DNA from: Hyphomicrobiales bacterium | Lineage (GTDB): Bacteria; Pseudomonadota; Alphaproteobacteria; Rhizobiales; Rhizobiaceae | Assembly: GCA_900469965.1 (NCBI GenBank) | Contig: UBZP01000001.1 | Span: 186,001-250,000, forward strand | Length of the DNA stretch: 64,000 nucleotides | Direction of reading: 5' to 3' | Shown: piece after piece, positions 1 through 10,679 of the stretch | How the letters are laid out: each line of letters begins with the position of its first letter | Numbering within the stretch: the stretch's first letter is position 1 | Notes under the pieces: model-generated | The model's input: only the letters and a program-made list of their open reading frames with translations | Told to the model about the DNA's origin: nothing | Database searches by the model: none | Position numbers and translations under genes: made by a program

Positions 1-2
1 AC

Positions 3-170
3 GGGCTGCGCGTGACGCTGGAAGATGGCCGCATCATCCACTTCCGCCCCTCCGGCAACGCCCCGGAGATGCGCTGCTATGTGGAGGCGGGCGACGAAGC
101 GGCCGCACAGGGCCTGCTTGCAGAGGGTCTGGCGCTGATCCGCGCCTGGGCGGAAAAGCGCAAAGACTGA
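3..170 (+). CDS. phosphomannomutase/phosphoglucomutase, C-terminal end (5' part outside window)
   Basis: The window opens inside this gene; only the last 55 codons are present, reading from base 3 to TGA at 168-170. The piece contains RPSGNAPEMRCYVEA, the phosphate-binding loop of domain 4 of alpha-D-phosphohexomutases (RPSG..P..R.YVEA is the family signature). The usual T-E after the glycine is N-A here, a form I recall from rhizobial phosphomannomutases. The family interconverts hexose 1- and 6-phosphates in the cytoplasm for sugar nucleotide and polysaccharide synthesis. Which substrate is preferred cannot be judged from this fragment. Confidence 0.75.
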   Translation, partial: GLRVTLEDGRIIHFRPSGNAPEMRCYVEAGDEAAAQGLLAEGLALIRAWAEKRKD

Positions 171-230
171 CGCCCGCTCCACGGAAACGAGGGAAAAGCG
201 CATGCCTTTGCAAAAACTTCAAAAAGCCAG

Positions 231-259
231 TTGACACCAACGGCAGCGCCCCTTACATC
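231..259 (+). promoter_or_regulatory. sigma-70 type promoter of the tRNA-Leu gene
   Basis: TTGACA at 231-236 is a perfect -35 box. TACATC at 254-259 lies 17 bases downstream as a -10, placing transcription start just before the mature tRNA 5' end at 270. The position and near-consensus -35 make this a good stable-RNA promoter. Confidence 0.6.
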
Positions 260-269
260 CGCGTCCGTC

Positions 270-354
270 GCCCAGATGGCGGAATTGGTAGACGCGCAGG
301 TTTCAGGTACCTGTGCCGCGAGGCGTGGAGGTTCGAGTCCTCTTCTGGGCACCA
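270..354 (+). tRNA. tRNA-Leu (anticodon CAG)
   Basis: An 85-nt class II tRNA. Acceptor arms GCCCAGA and TCTGGGC pair fully, the D-arm contains GGAATTGGTAGAC, the anticodon stem CAGGT/ACCTG encloses the loop TTCAGGT with anticodon CAG at loop positions 3-5, a variable arm follows, and the T-arm contains GTTCGAGTCC. CCA is encoded (352-354). It decodes the leucine codon CUG, the dominant leucine codon in the genes of this window. Confidence 0.95.
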
Positions 355-403
355 TTTCCCATTTCAGATTATCGCTTGCGGTATCTTGAAATGACCTGAA
401 AGA

Positions 404-425
404 CCCCGGCCCGCCGGGGTTTTTT
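404..425 (+). terminator. intrinsic terminator of tRNA-Leu
   Basis: CCCCGG (404-409) pairs with CCGGGG (414-419) around a 4-nt loop and is followed by six Ts (420-425). It lies 50 nt after the tRNA and closes that transcription unit before the convergent gene at 539-1378. Confidence 0.85.
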
Positions 426-538
426 CGTTTCTGCTTCCTCGGTCGGCCCTATCGACAAGCGTGCTCGCACACGGCGGCGTCCCGTGGCCGCCGGTGGCCA
501 AGCGCAATCGGTCGAGGGGCGATCTCGTCGGAAGACAC

Positions 539-1378
539 TTACTTCATCAGGCGCTTGAACGGATGGCCAAAGATATTGAGCGTCTGCTGGTAGCTTGGCG
601 GCATGTGCTTCAAGGTCCTGTCCCGGAACGAGATGTGATGGATCTTGCGCGTACGATTGAAGGGTTTTGCGGAGAACTCGCTCAGGAACGGCAGGAAATG
701 GTCGCTGTAGTGGGAACCGTCGGCACTGTTCTGGGCATAGTAGATCGTTGACCCGCGATGGGCAGGGTTCTTGCCGGCTTCTATGATCGAGAAGCGATGC
801 AGATGCTCCGGCGGAATTTCATGGCCGCTGCCGCCATTGTAGTATTCCAACGCCTTGAAATAACGCGATTGCGTCTGGAAACGCCAAAGCTCGATTTGCG
901 GATTGATGCAAAAGCACTGTTTGGCGTGCCCCATCATCGTCGACTGAAGGGCGGCAAAGCCACCGCCGGAAGATCCCATGACGATGAATTCGGCCTCGGG
1001 AGCGATCACCGAGCGCATCTGGTAAAGGGTGTTCCACACGTTCTCCAGCGTCCAGTCGTCCCGACGCCCGAGATACCAGTCGATGTGGAGGCCGCTTGAG
1101 GGAGAAACCGCAGAATCGCTGACGCAGATGACGGGATACTTGCATCTGGCACCCCACGACCAACGATTGAATGTGGGTGTTTCGGTGTAGGACTTGCGAT
1201 TCATCGCGCCATTGAAGAAAACGAGAATGTACCTCTTCTGATCGTTGTTGTGAAAGAAGTAATGGCCACAGGCGCCGAAGCCTGCCTGCAGCAAGTCTCC
1301 AATGGTTTCATAGGCGGGAATTACCGTCGCCGTGGGCTTCGCCACAACTTCTTTCTTCTTGACAAGACCCCAGCGCAT
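539..1378 (-). CDS. alpha/beta-hydrolase-fold-like protein of unknown function
   Basis: I do not recognise the specific family. The roughly 280-residue product has the segment FIVMGSSGGGFAAL, a nucleophile-elbow pattern (G-x-S-x-G) as in alpha/beta hydrolases and in Asp2/esterase-like polysaccharide accessory proteins. A later SHYSDHFLPF could carry the catalytic histidine. There is no signal peptide or membrane segment. I chose ATG at 1378 because GGAG lies four bases before it; a GTG at 1396 would add six residues. The coding sequence is noticeably less GC-rich than its neighbours and lies alone and convergent with the tRNA-Leu unit, which suggests acquisition. An esterase or deacetylase acting on a cell-surface glycan is a guess only. 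Confidence 0.55.
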   Translation of the reverse strand: MRWGLVKKKEVVAKPTATVIPAYETIGDLLQAGFGACGHYFFHNNDQKRYILVFFNGAMNRKSYTETPTFNRWSWGARCKYPVICVSDSAVSPSSGLHIDWYLGRRDDWTLENVWNTLYQMRSVIAPEAEFIVMGSSGGGFAALQSTMMGHAKQCFCINPQIELWRFQTQSRYFKALEYYNGGSGHEIPPEHLHRFSIIEAGKNPAHRGSTIYYAQNSADGSHYSDHFLPFLSEFSAKPFNRTRKIHHISFRDRTLKHMPPSYQQTLNIFGHPFKRLMK

Positions 1379-1489
1379 GTCGCTCCGCTCTCCCACGTTT
1401 CTTCGCAGCCCGCGACATTATCCATCCGCCCCGATAGCGCAACCGTCATTGCACTCGCGTCGCGCCGAACAGCGAACGCGTCCCCAGCC

Positions 1490-2905
1490 TCATCCCTCCA
1501 ATCCGTAGGGCACGATCCGGCGCACGTGGTGGTCGACGTGCAGGCGGCGCTTGAAGGGGGGGACGGCGCGGCTGGCGCAGTTGGCGCGCTCGCAGATGCG
1601 GCAGGAAATCCCGATCGGGGCGAAGGCGCCGGCGTTTTCGAGGTCGAGGTCGTCGGCATAGACGAAGGCGCGGGCGTAGGAGACCTCGCAGCCGAGCGCC
1701 AGCGCATATTCCGGCCGCGCCGAACGGAAGCCGCCGCTGCCCTTCGTGGCGTTGGTGGCGAGACAGAGGTAGCGCACGCCGTCCGGCGTCTCGGCGAGCT
1801 GGCGCAGGATGCGGCCGGGACGCTCGAACGCCTCGTGGGCGTTCCACAGCGGACAGGCGGCCCCGAAGCGGGCGAACTGGAATTTCGCCGCGCTGTGGCG
1901 CTTGGTGATGTTGCCGGCGCGATCGATGCGGGCAAAGAAGATCGGCACGCCCTTCTGCCCCGGACGCTGCAGCGTACTGAGGCGATGGCAGACCTGCTCG
2001 ATCGAGGCGCCGAAGCGGGCGGCGAGCAGCTCCAGGTCGTGCCGCAGCTCTTGGGCGGCCTGGAGGAAGGCGCCATAGGGCAGAAGCAGGGCGCCGGCGA
2101 CATAGTTCTCCAGCCCCATGCGACAGATCTCCATCGCCTCCTCCGAGCGGAAGCCGGCCGCCTGCACCACCGCGTCGATCTCGCGGGGCACCTTGAGCTG
2201 CGCGATCTGCAGCGCCAGCTGGAAATCGCGGGTCGGGGCTGCGGCATAGGGGCTGATCGTCAGTACGCGCGCCTGCGGATCGTAGCGGCGGATCGCGTCG
2301 TCGCCGGCCACGCCGCGCGCGAGGCGGACGCCGAAGGCGCTGTCCAGATGGTCCGCCAGCACGGCGTGGTTGTCACCCCTGCCGATGCCGAGTTCGCCCG
2401 CCAGCCGCTCGGCAGCCAGGTCGAGCTCGTGGATGTAGTTGTCGACGAAATGGAAGAAGTCGCGCACCTCCTCGTAGGGCGTCGTCTCGGCCGGGCCGCC
2501 GGCGCGGCCCAAGGTGGCGTCGAAGCTTGCGAGCCGCTCGCTGCTGCGGCGGTAGGCCTGGTGGCAGGCGATCAGCGCGTGCGCCAGCCCCGGCGCGTTC
2601 TGGGTGACGAGCTTCAATTCCTGCAGGCTCGGCGTGTAGGTCTCGAACAGCGGGTCCGTCAGCGCCTCCGACAGCGCCGAGAGCAGCCGGTCGTTCTCGC
2701 CGACCGAGAGCTCCGCGATGTCGAGCCGGAACTTGTCGGCGAGCGCCAGCAGCACCGCTGCGGAGACCGGACGCTGGTTGTTCTCGATCTGGTTCAGGTA
2801 GCTTGTGGAAATGCCGATGCGCTCGGCGAACTGGCTCTGCGTCGTGCCGCTCGCCAGCCTGAGATCGCGGACCTTGCGGCCGATGAAGAGTTTGCCGATC
2901 GCCAT
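1490..2905 (-). CDS. pccR: propionyl-CoA carboxylase regulator, XRE/ImmA-IrrE/DUF2083 type (ScfR/PccR/RamB-like)
   Basis: A 471-residue transcription factor. Residues 1-70 form an XRE helix-turn-helix ([19 protein letters not shown], then [14 protein letters not shown]). An IrrE-like central domain and a C-terminal cysteine-rich DUF2083-type domain ([12 protein letters not shown]) follow. This domain order and length are those of short-chain fatty acyl regulators (PccR of Rhodobacter, RamB/ScfR relatives), which sense acyl-CoA status. It is divergent from pccB across a 131-bp region with TTTGCAAA-type palindromes, the known PccR-class target. ATG at 2905 is chosen because the homologous sequence begins there ([13 protein letters not shown]). 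Expected role: control of the adjacent pcc genes by propionyl-CoA-related signals. Confidence 0.82.
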   Translation of the reverse strand: MAIGKLFIGRKVRDLRLASGTTQSQFAERIGISTSYLNQIENNQRPVSAAVLLALADKFRLDIAELSVGENDRLLSALSEALTDPLFETYTPSLQELKLVTQNAPGLAHALIACHQAYRRSSERLASFDATLGRAGGPAETTPYEEVRDFFHFVDNYIHELDLAAERLAGELGIGRGDNHAVLADHLDSAFGVRLARGVAGDDAIRRYDPQARVLTISPYAAAPTRDFQLALQIAQLKVPREIDAVVQAAGFRSEEAMEICRMGLENYVAGALLLPYGAFLQAAQELRHDLELLAARFGASIEQVCHRLSTLQRPGQKGVPIFFARIDRAGNITKRHSAAKFQFARFGAACPLWNAHEAFERPGRILRQLAETPDGVRYLCLATNATKGSGGFRSARPEYALALGCEVSYARAFVYADDLDLENAGAFAPIGISCRICERANCASRAVPPFKRRLHVDHHVRRIVPYGLEG

Positions 2906-2915
2906 GGTCCACCGG

Positions 2916-2995
2916 ATTTGCAAATTCGCATTTTCAATTTTGCTTTTTTATATTGCCACATTTGCACCTGTTCAACTGTTTTAAAGTGGCAAATA
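2916..2995. promoter_or_regulatory. candidate PccR operators between pccR and pccB
   Basis: ATTTGCAAAT (2916-2925) is a perfect palindrome 10 bp upstream of the regulator's ATG. A second dyad, TATTGCCAC (2951-2959) and GTGGCAAATA (2986-2995), lies on the pccB side, with a further TTTGCAC half-site at 2961-2967. TTTGCAAA-like sites are the reported target of PccR and RamB proteins. The two groups would let one regulator act on itself and on pccB. Confidence 0.6.
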
Positions 2996-3036
2996 TCGGC
3001 ATAATGCGCGCTGAAGAAAGTCCAGAGGGAGTGAGG

Positions 3037-4569
3037 ATGCGCCCGATACTCGAACAGTTGCAGGCCCGGCGCGACGAGGCCTATCTCGGCGGCGGCGAGA
3101 AGCGGATCGAGGCCCAGCACGGCAAGGGCAAGCTGACGGCGCGCGAGCGGCTGGAGGTGCTGCTCGATCCCGGCTCGTTCGAGGAATACGACATGTACGT
3201 GACCCATCGCGCGGTCGATTTCGGCATGGCGGCGCAGAAGATCGCCGGCGACGGCGTCGTCACCGGGTGGGGGACGATCAACGGCCGGCAGGTCTACGTG
3301 TTTTCCCAGGACTTCACCGTGCTCGGCGGCTCGCTGTCGGAGACGCATGCGCAGAAGATCTGCAAGATCATGGACATGGCGGTTCGCAACGGCGCGCCGG
3401 TGATCGGGCTGAACGACAGCGGCGGGGCGCGGATCCAGGAGGGGGTCGCTTCGCTCGCCGGCTATGCCGAGGTGTTCCGCCGCAATGCGGAGGCCTCGGG
3501 CGTGATCCCGCAGATCTCCGTCATCATGGGCCCCTGCGCGGGCGGGGCGGTCTATTCGCCGGCGATGACCGACTTCATCTTCATGGTGCGGGATTCTTCC
3601 TACATGTTCGTCACCGGCCCGGACGTGGTGAAGACGGTGACCAACGAGATCGTTTCGGCCGAGGAGCTCGGCGGTGCGGGCACGCACACGAAGAAATCCT
3701 CGGTCGCCGACGGCGCCTATGAGAACGACATCGAGACGCTGGAGAACGTCCGGCTGCTGTTCGATTTCCTGCCGCTCAACAACCGCGAGAAGCCGCCCGT
3801 CCGTCCGTTCCACGACGATCCGGCACGGCTGGAGGCCCGGCTCGACACACTGATCCCGGATACGTCCAGCAAGCCCTACGACATGAAGGAGCTGATCCTC
3901 GCCGTCGCCGACGAGGGCGACTTCTTCGAGCTGCAGGAGAATTTCGCGAAGAACATCATCACCGGCTTCATAAGGCTGGAGGGCCAGACGGTCGGCGTCG
4001 TCGCCAACCAGCCGATGGTGCTGGCCGGGTGCCTGGACATCGACTCCTCGCGCAAGGCTGCGAAGTTCGTCCGCTTCTGCGACGCCTTCAACATTCCGCT
4101 TCTGACGCTGGTGGACGTGCCCGGCTTCCTGCCGGGCGTCGCCCAGGAATATGGCGGCGTCATCAAGCACGGTGCCAAGCTGCTGTTCGCCTACAGCCAG
4201 GCGACGGTGCCGATGGTGACGCTGATCACGCGGAAGGCCTATGGCGGCGCCTATGACGTCATGGCCTCGAAGCATATCGGCGCGGACATCAACTACGCCT
4301 GGCCGACCGCCGAGATCGCCGTGATGGGCGCAAAGGGCGCCACCGAGATCCTCTACCGCTCCGAACTCGGCCATCCGGAGAAGATCGCGGCGCGGACGCA
4401 GGAGTACGAGGAGCGCTTCGCCAATCCGTTCGTCGCCGCCGAACGCGGCTTCATCGACGAGGTGATCATGCCGCATTCCTCGCGCAAGCGGATCGCCCGG
4501 GCGTTCGCGAGCCTGCGCAACAAGCAGGTGGACGCGCGTTGGCGCAAGCACGACACGATTCCGTTGTGA
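3037..4569 (+). CDS. pccB: propionyl-CoA carboxylase beta (carboxyltransferase) subunit
   Basis: A 510-residue carboxyltransferase that moves CO2 from carboxybiotin on PccA to propionyl-CoA, giving (S)-methylmalonyl-CoA. ATG at 3037 ([20 protein letters not shown]) has GAGGGAG just upstream; longer readings have no better site. Visible signatures: [19 protein letters not shown] near the N-terminus, the oxyanion-forming GGARIQEGV and [12 protein letters not shown] motifs in the first crotonase-like half, and [15 protein letters not shown] with [10 protein letters not shown] in the second half. Length and order are typical. It is followed after 11 bases by an unrelated AT-rich gene and then by pccA, so the two subunits are still in one probable transcript. 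Confidence 0.95.
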   Translation: MRPILEQLQARRDEAYLGGGEKRIEAQHGKGKLTARERLEVLLDPGSFEEYDMYVTHRAVDFGMAAQKIAGDGVVTGWGTINGRQVYVFSQDFTVLGGSLSETHAQKICKIMDMAVRNGAPVIGLNDSGGARIQEGVASLAGYAEVFRRNAEASGVIPQISVIMGPCAGGAVYSPAMTDFIFMVRDSSYMFVTGPDVVKTVTNEIVSAEELGGAGTHTKKSSVADGAYENDIETLENVRLLFDFLPLNNREKPPVRPFHDDPARLEARLDTLIPDTSSKPYDMKELILAVADEGDFFELQENFAKNIITGFIRLEGQTVGVVANQPMVLAGCLDIDSSRKAAKFVRFCDAFNIPLLTLVDVPGFLPGVAQEYGGVIKHGAKLLFAYSQATVPMVTLITRKAYGGAYDVMASKHIGADINYAWPTAEIAVMGAKGATEILYRSELGHPEKIAARTQEYEERFANPFVAAERGFIDEVIMPHSSRKRIARAFASLRNKQVDARWRKHDTIPL

Positions 4570-4580
4570 GAGGGAAACAA

Positions 4581-5428
4581 GTGAGCCAAGAGAACTCTGT
4601 AAAAATTGACGTGGGCCTTTCCGCCAAAGCGGAAGTGAAAGCCGAAGTACCAGCCTCTTCGATGGGAAGATTAGTTGACGCCTTGACTGATATTATTAGG
4701 CCATTTTCCGAAGCAAGAGGCCTTAGATCAGACTTAATCCGCTTACAGCGGGAGGATGTGATGATCGAGATTGCGCGAAGGGCCCAGGCTCGGCTCGCCT
4801 TGGAAGGCCTGTCGCCGCAACCCGTTCCGAATAAAATATTAATACCATTGATGGAGAAATCTTCATGGACAGACCCCACGGACATGGACTTAATAGATGC
4901 TTGGGCAAATTTACTTTCACACACATCGGCAAGGGCGAATCCAAACCACGGAATCGCCCTAGATATACTTAGTAAGCTCGACTCATCTCACATAAAATTG
5001 CTGAATGCCACCGTCACGAAGCCGGCCGGGCGACCGTTTGAAGATGTACCACTGGACTTCGACGAAGCATCCATAGTCGAGCGAATTGTCGCCACCCTCG
5101 AAGAGGCAAAAAAAATAGACAATCAAGATAGTATAGAATACATTGAAAACAGCATTAACGAAATACTTGATGTAAAAGGAATAATATACACCGGATCTGG
5201 GCTCTATGTTAACAATGATGACATCTACGAGTTTGATGGCGATGGTCTTTCTGACCACACTCAGAACATTCCGGACGCACTAGTGAGCCTGAACATACTC
5301 GCAGAAAGCTATATTCGAAGCGTGAATGTAGGAGGATACGACATTTGGGTACACTATTACTCGCTGACATCCTTCGGCGTTCAGTTTGTTGAGGCGTGCA
5401 CGCCCCACAGGCAGCAATCGGCACGTCC

Positions 5429-5432
<4 letters not shown>
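4581..5432 (+). CDS. DUF4393/Abi-alpha-like protein inserted between pccB and pccA
   Basis: A 283-residue product starting at GTG 4581 behind AGGGA (4571-4575). Residues 70-130 read NKILIPLMEKSSW, then LIDAWANLLSHTS and ALDILSKLDSSHIKLLN. This matches my recollection of the DUF4393 (Abi_alpha) core: I-P-L-E, a tryptophan in a W-A-N-L-L motif, then a 'SP/LD..k.L' helix. The family name comes from lactococcal abortive-infection proteins; molecular activity is unknown. No membrane segment or catalytic motif is evident. Base composition is unlike its neighbours (17 of 60 bases are G/C in 5101-5160). It starts 11 bases after pccB and its TGA overlaps the pccA ATG (ATGA), so it fits the operon exactly despite foreign composition. 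Family assignment is moderate; the gene itself is clear. Confidence 0.7.
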
Positions 5433-7432
<2,000 letters not shown>

Positions 7433-7457
7433 GGGGACGATGCGTCGCCGCCGGCCG

Positions 7458-7811
7458 TCAATCCTCCGGTCGCAAGAGACGCTTCAGCATATGACGCTGG
7501 TGATCCTGGCCACCGAAGAAGACAGCGATGACGCGGATGATTTCGGCAGTGTCGTCGACATGAAAATAGATGATCGCGCGGTTCTTCGTGACGTGACGCA
7601 AGCCGGGACCAATGTCCGGATGAAGGCTTCCCTGGTGCGGTGCGAGCGCCAGGGCCCTCATGTCTTCCTTGAGGGTGTCCACCCGACGGATTGCTGCCTG
7701 AAAGGCATCGGACACCGGCGCTCCGAGCGCAACATGGGAATCGACCAAGTGCCTGAAGATCAGGTTCAGATCCCGGTCACTGTCTTTGGAGCGGATGACC
7801 CTATAGGCCAT
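7458..7811 (-). CDS. ParE/RelE-family toxin
   Basis: A 117-residue protein of the RelE/ParE fold: N-terminal MAYRVIRSKDSDRDLNLIFRHL (beta strand then helix), a central ALAPHQGSLHPDIGPGLRHV segment and a C-terminal RAIIYFHV..AEIIRVIAVFFGGQD strand pair. ParE-type members poison DNA gyrase; RelE-type members cleave mRNA. The partner gene is ParD/CopG-like, favouring ParE. It overlaps the antitoxin gene by 11 bases, the usual antitoxin-first arrangement. The reading frame is intact, so the module is probably active. Confidence 0.85.
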   Translation of the reverse strand: MAYRVIRSKDSDRDLNLIFRHLVDSHVALGAPVSDAFQAAIRRVDTLKEDMRALALAPHQGSLHPDIGPGLRHVTKNRAIIYFHVDDTAEIIRVIAVFFGGQDHQRHMLKRLLRPED

Positions 7812-8070
7812 AGGCTTTTCTGTTGGCCTCGATCATCGCCGCGATCTGGCGATCACTCTCCTCCATCGTCAGAAATTCACCCTTCATGCGGTCTTCCACG
7901 AGCTGTTTCAGCGCCGCCCGCTCTGCGTCCTTCAACTCGGTCTCCTCGCGCAGCAGTTCGAGGCCGCGCTGGACGACGGCGCTCAGGCTCGCATAGCGCC
8001 CGTCCTCGACGAGTTTCCGGGCAAAGGCATCCTGCTGGTCGGAAATCGATACGGAAGCTTTCACGGACAT
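7801..8070 (-). CDS. ParD-like (CopG/ribbon-helix-helix) antitoxin
   Basis: An 89-residue antitoxin. MSVKASVSISDQQDAF at the N-terminus is a ribbon-helix-helix DNA-binding strand as in ParD of the CC2985 type, followed by GRYASLSAVVQRGLELL (helices of the dimer) and a charged C-terminal toxin-binding tail. ATG at 8070 has AGGAG eight bases upstream; upstream in-frame codons lack this. It likely binds the perfect-core dyad 25 bp upstream of its start and represses the pair. Confidence 0.85.
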   Translation of the reverse strand: MSVKASVSISDQQDAFARKLVEDGRYASLSAVVQRGLELLREETELKDAERAALKQLVEDRMKGEFLTMEESDRQIAAMIEANRKAYGL

Positions 8071-8094
8071 GGGGTGTCTCCTGTGTCGGCGAAA

Positions 8095-8113
8095 GATACT
8101 ACCAGGTAGCATC
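8095..8113. promoter_or_regulatory. operator dyad of the ParDE module
   Basis: GATACTACC A GGTAGCATC at 8095-8113: nine-base arms with a single mismatch and a perfect CTACC/GGTAG core, 25 bp upstream of the antitoxin ATG. Autoregulatory operators in this position are standard for ParD antitoxins. Confidence 0.6.
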
Positions 8114-8245
8114 CGAATCAAACGCGGCCAAAAAATCTTTCCCCGCTTCATGCCCATGCCCCCGGCCCGGTCCTATACTGGTGTCGCGATCTTCGGACGC
8201 GGCCGGCGCCTATTCGGCGCACAGGATGCGGGGCCGCGCCGCCGA

Positions 8246-8305
8246 ACGGGGCGCTGAGAGGTATCACTTTCATACCAATAAACGAGGCAGCTTTCAGCGC
8301 CCCGT
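8246..8305 (+). promoter_or_regulatory. long stem-loop upstream of methylmalonyl-CoA mutase
   Basis: Bases 8246-8259 pair with 8292-8305: eleven perfect G/C-rich pairs (CGGGGCGCTGA/TCAGCGCCCCG) plus three more, one a G-U. Inside the loop GGTAT (8260-8264) pairs with ATACC (8272-8276). No T-run follows, so it is not a simple terminator. It lies 75 bp before the GTG of the mutase gene and may be a structured mRNA leader, or an operator if transcription starts downstream of it. I see no cobalamin riboswitch consensus. The rest of 8114-8245 and 8306-8365 holds nothing I can name. Confidence 0.4.
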
Positions 8306-8379
8306 CCGCAGTCCATGTCGATCACCACGGCGCTTTCGGGCGCGTGTGAACGCGATCGCGTATTCAGGAGGAGAAGTCC

Positions 8380-10575
8380 GTGTCAGACGAAAGCTCGAAG
8401 GCTCAAGGCCCAGGCAACGGGAAGGGCGACACGCGCGGCCGCGAACACCGGCTTGAACACTGGGAGGCCCTCGCCGAGCGCGAGCTGAAGGCCTCGCCCG
8501 AGACGCTCACCTGGCAGACGCCGGAGGGGATCGCCGTCAAGCCGCTCTATACGGCCGAGGACCTGGAAGGCATCGACCATCTCGGCTCCCTGCCCGGCAT
8601 GGCGCCGTTCGTGCGCGGGCCGCGGGCGACCATGTATGCCGGCCGGCCCTGGACGATCCGGCAATATGCCGGCTTCTCGACGGCGGAGGAATCCAACGCC
8701 TTCTACCGGAAGAACCTCGCGGCCGGGCAGAAGGGCCTGTCCGTCGCCTTCGACCTTGCCACCCATCGCGGCTATGACAGCGATCATCCGCGCGTCCTGG
8801 GCGACGTCGGCAAGGCCGGTGTCGCGATCGATTCGGTCGAGGACATGAAAATCCTGTTCGACGGCATCCCGCTCGACGAGATGTCGGTGTCGATGACGAT
8901 GAACGGCGCGGTCATCCCGATCCTTGCGAGCTTCATCGTCGCCGGCGAGGAGCAGGGTGTGCCGCGCGCCGCCCTCTCCGGGACGATCCAGAACGACATC
9001 CTCAAGGAGTTCATGGTCCGCAACACCTATATCTACCCGCCGGAGCCCTCGATGCGGATCGTCGCCGACATTATCGCGTTCACGGCGAAGGAGATGCCGA
9101 AGTTCAACTCCATCTCCATCTCCGGCTACCACATGCAGGAGGCGGGTGCGACGCTCGTGCAGGAGCTGGCGTTCACGCTCGCCGACGGGCGCGAATATGT
9201 GCGGGCCGCGCTGGCCAAGGGCCTGAACGTCGACGATTTCGCGGGCCGCCTGTCCTTCTTCTTCGCCATCGGCATGAACTTCTTCATGGAGGCGGCGAAG
9301 CTGCGCGCGGCGCGGCTCTTGTGGACGCGCATCATGGAGGAGTTCCAGCCGAAGAAGGCGTCGTCCCTGATGCTGCGCACCCACTGCCAGACCTCCGGCG
9401 TGTCGCTGGCCGAGCAGGATCCCTACAACAACATCGTGCGCACCGCCTTCGAGGCGATGTCGGCCGCACTCGGCGGCACGCAGTCGCTGCATACCAACTC
9501 CTTCGACGAGGCGATCGCGCTGCCGACGGAGTTTTCCGCCCGCATCGCCCGCAACACGCAGCTGATCCTGCAGCACGAGACCGGGGTGACCAGGGTCGTC
9601 GATCCGCTGGCCGGCTCATACTACGTGGAGAGCCTGACCAGCGAGCTGGCGGAGAAGGCCTGGGCGCTGATCGGCGAGGTCGAGGCGCTCGGCGGCATGA
9701 CGAAGGCGGTTGCCGAGGGCCTGCCGAAGCGGATGATCGAGGAGGCGGCGGCACGGCGGCAGGCGGCGGTCGACAAGGGCGAGGAGGTGATCGTCGGCGT
9801 CAACAAATACCGGCTGGAAAACGAGCATCCGATCGACATCCTTCAGATCGACAACAGCGCGGTGCGCGCCGCACAGATCCGGCGGATCGAGGAGACGAAG
9901 CGGCGCCGCGACGGGCCTCGCGTGAACGCAGCGCTCGAGGCGCTCGCAGACGTCGCCCGCACCGGCAACGGCAACCTGCTTGCCGCGGCGGTGGAGGCGG
10001 CGCGGGAACGGGCCACCGTCGGCGAGATTTCCGACGCGATGCGGCGGGCCTTCGGCGACCATGCCGCGCAGCCGGAGGTCATCCGCGACGTCTACGGCGA
10101 GGCCTATCGCGACGAGCCGGAGCTCGCCGTGCTGAAGTCACGCATGGCCGGCGTCGCCGACAGGCTCGGCCGGCGGCCGAAGATCATGGTCGCCAAGCTC
10201 GGCCAGGACGGGCACGACCGCGGCGCCAAGGTGATCGCCTCGGCCTTCGGCGACATCGGCTTTGACGTGCTTGCCGGGCCGCTGTTCCAGACGCCGGAGG
10301 AAGCCGCCGCGATGGCGCTGTCCGAGGACGTCAACGTGATCGGCGTGTCCTCGCTTGCGGCCGGCCACAAGACGCTTCTGCCGCAACTCATCGACGACCT
10401 GAAGAAGCGGGGCGGCGGCGAGGTGATCGTCGTCTGCGGCGGCGTCATCCCGCGGCAGGACTACCAGTTCCTGCAGGACCATGGCGTGGCCGCGGTCTTC
10501 GGGCCGGGCACCAATGTCATCGATGCGGCCAACTCGGTGCTGGACCTGCTGGAAGGGCGGCGGCGGAACGTCTGA
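8380..10575 (+). CDS. scpA: methylmalonyl-CoA mutase (adenosylcobalamin-dependent)
   Basis: A 731-residue single-chain mutase isomerising (R)-methylmalonyl-CoA to succinyl-CoA, the last step of propionate entry to the TCA cycle. GTG start at 8380 is set by AGGAGGAGA at 8366-8374. The N-terminal two thirds is the TIM-barrel substrate domain ([40 protein letters not shown]). The C-terminal cobalamin domain carries DGHDRG at 610-615, with H612 the lower axial cobalt ligand, then GVSSLAAGH and VVCGGVIP. The length is that of the rhizobial enzyme (BhbA/Mcm). It follows pccB/pccA in pathway order but is separated by the ParDE-like pair. No meaB-type chaperone or epimerase gene is in the window. Confidence 0.95.
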   Translation: MSDESSKAQGPGNGKGDTRGREHRLEHWEALAERELKASPETLTWQTPEGIAVKPLYTAEDLEGIDHLGSLPGMAPFVRGPRATMYAGRPWTIRQYAGFSTAEESNAFYRKNLAAGQKGLSVAFDLATHRGYDSDHPRVLGDVGKAGVAIDSVEDMKILFDGIPLDEMSVSMTMNGAVIPILASFIVAGEEQGVPRAALSGTIQNDILKEFMVRNTYIYPPEPSMRIVADIIAFTAKEMPKFNSISISGYHMQEAGATLVQELAFTLADGREYVRAALAKGLNVDDFAGRLSFFFAIGMNFFMEAAKLRAARLLWTRIMEEFQPKKASSLMLRTHCQTSGVSLAEQDPYNNIVRTAFEAMSAALGGTQSLHTNSFDEAIALPTEFSARIARNTQLILQHETGVTRVVDPLAGSYYVESLTSELAEKAWALIGEVEALGGMTKAVAEGLPKRMIEEAAARRQAAVDKGEEVIVGVNKYRLENEHPIDILQIDNSAVRAAQIRRIEETKRRRDGPRVNAALEALADVARTGNGNLLAAAVEAARERATVGEISDAMRRAFGDHAAQPEVIRDVYGEAYRDEPELAVLKSRMAGVADRLGRRPKIMVAKLGQDGHDRGAKVIASAFGDIGFDVLAGPLFQTPEEAAAMALSEDVNVIGVSSLAAGHKTLLPQLIDDLKKRGGGEVIVVCGGVIPRQDYQFLQDHGVAAVFGPGTNVIDAANSVLDLLEGRRRNV

Positions 10576-10679
10576 GGCCGGATCGGTCGGCGCCGTTGCG
10601 CCCCGGCACATCGCTTGGCCCGTGCCTCGGCGCTCCGCGGTCGGCGGTCGCTCAGGTGCCGACTGCATCGGTCAGGTCA

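Noticed and set aside
355-1489. Attachment-site duplication of the tRNA-Leu 3' end around the hydrolase gene
   Set aside because: No second copy of the T-arm or acceptor sequence is visible up to the next gene.
8158-8379. Cobalamin riboswitch before methylmalonyl-CoA mutase
   Set aside because: The conserved B12-box consensus is absent; only an unassigned stem-loop is seen.
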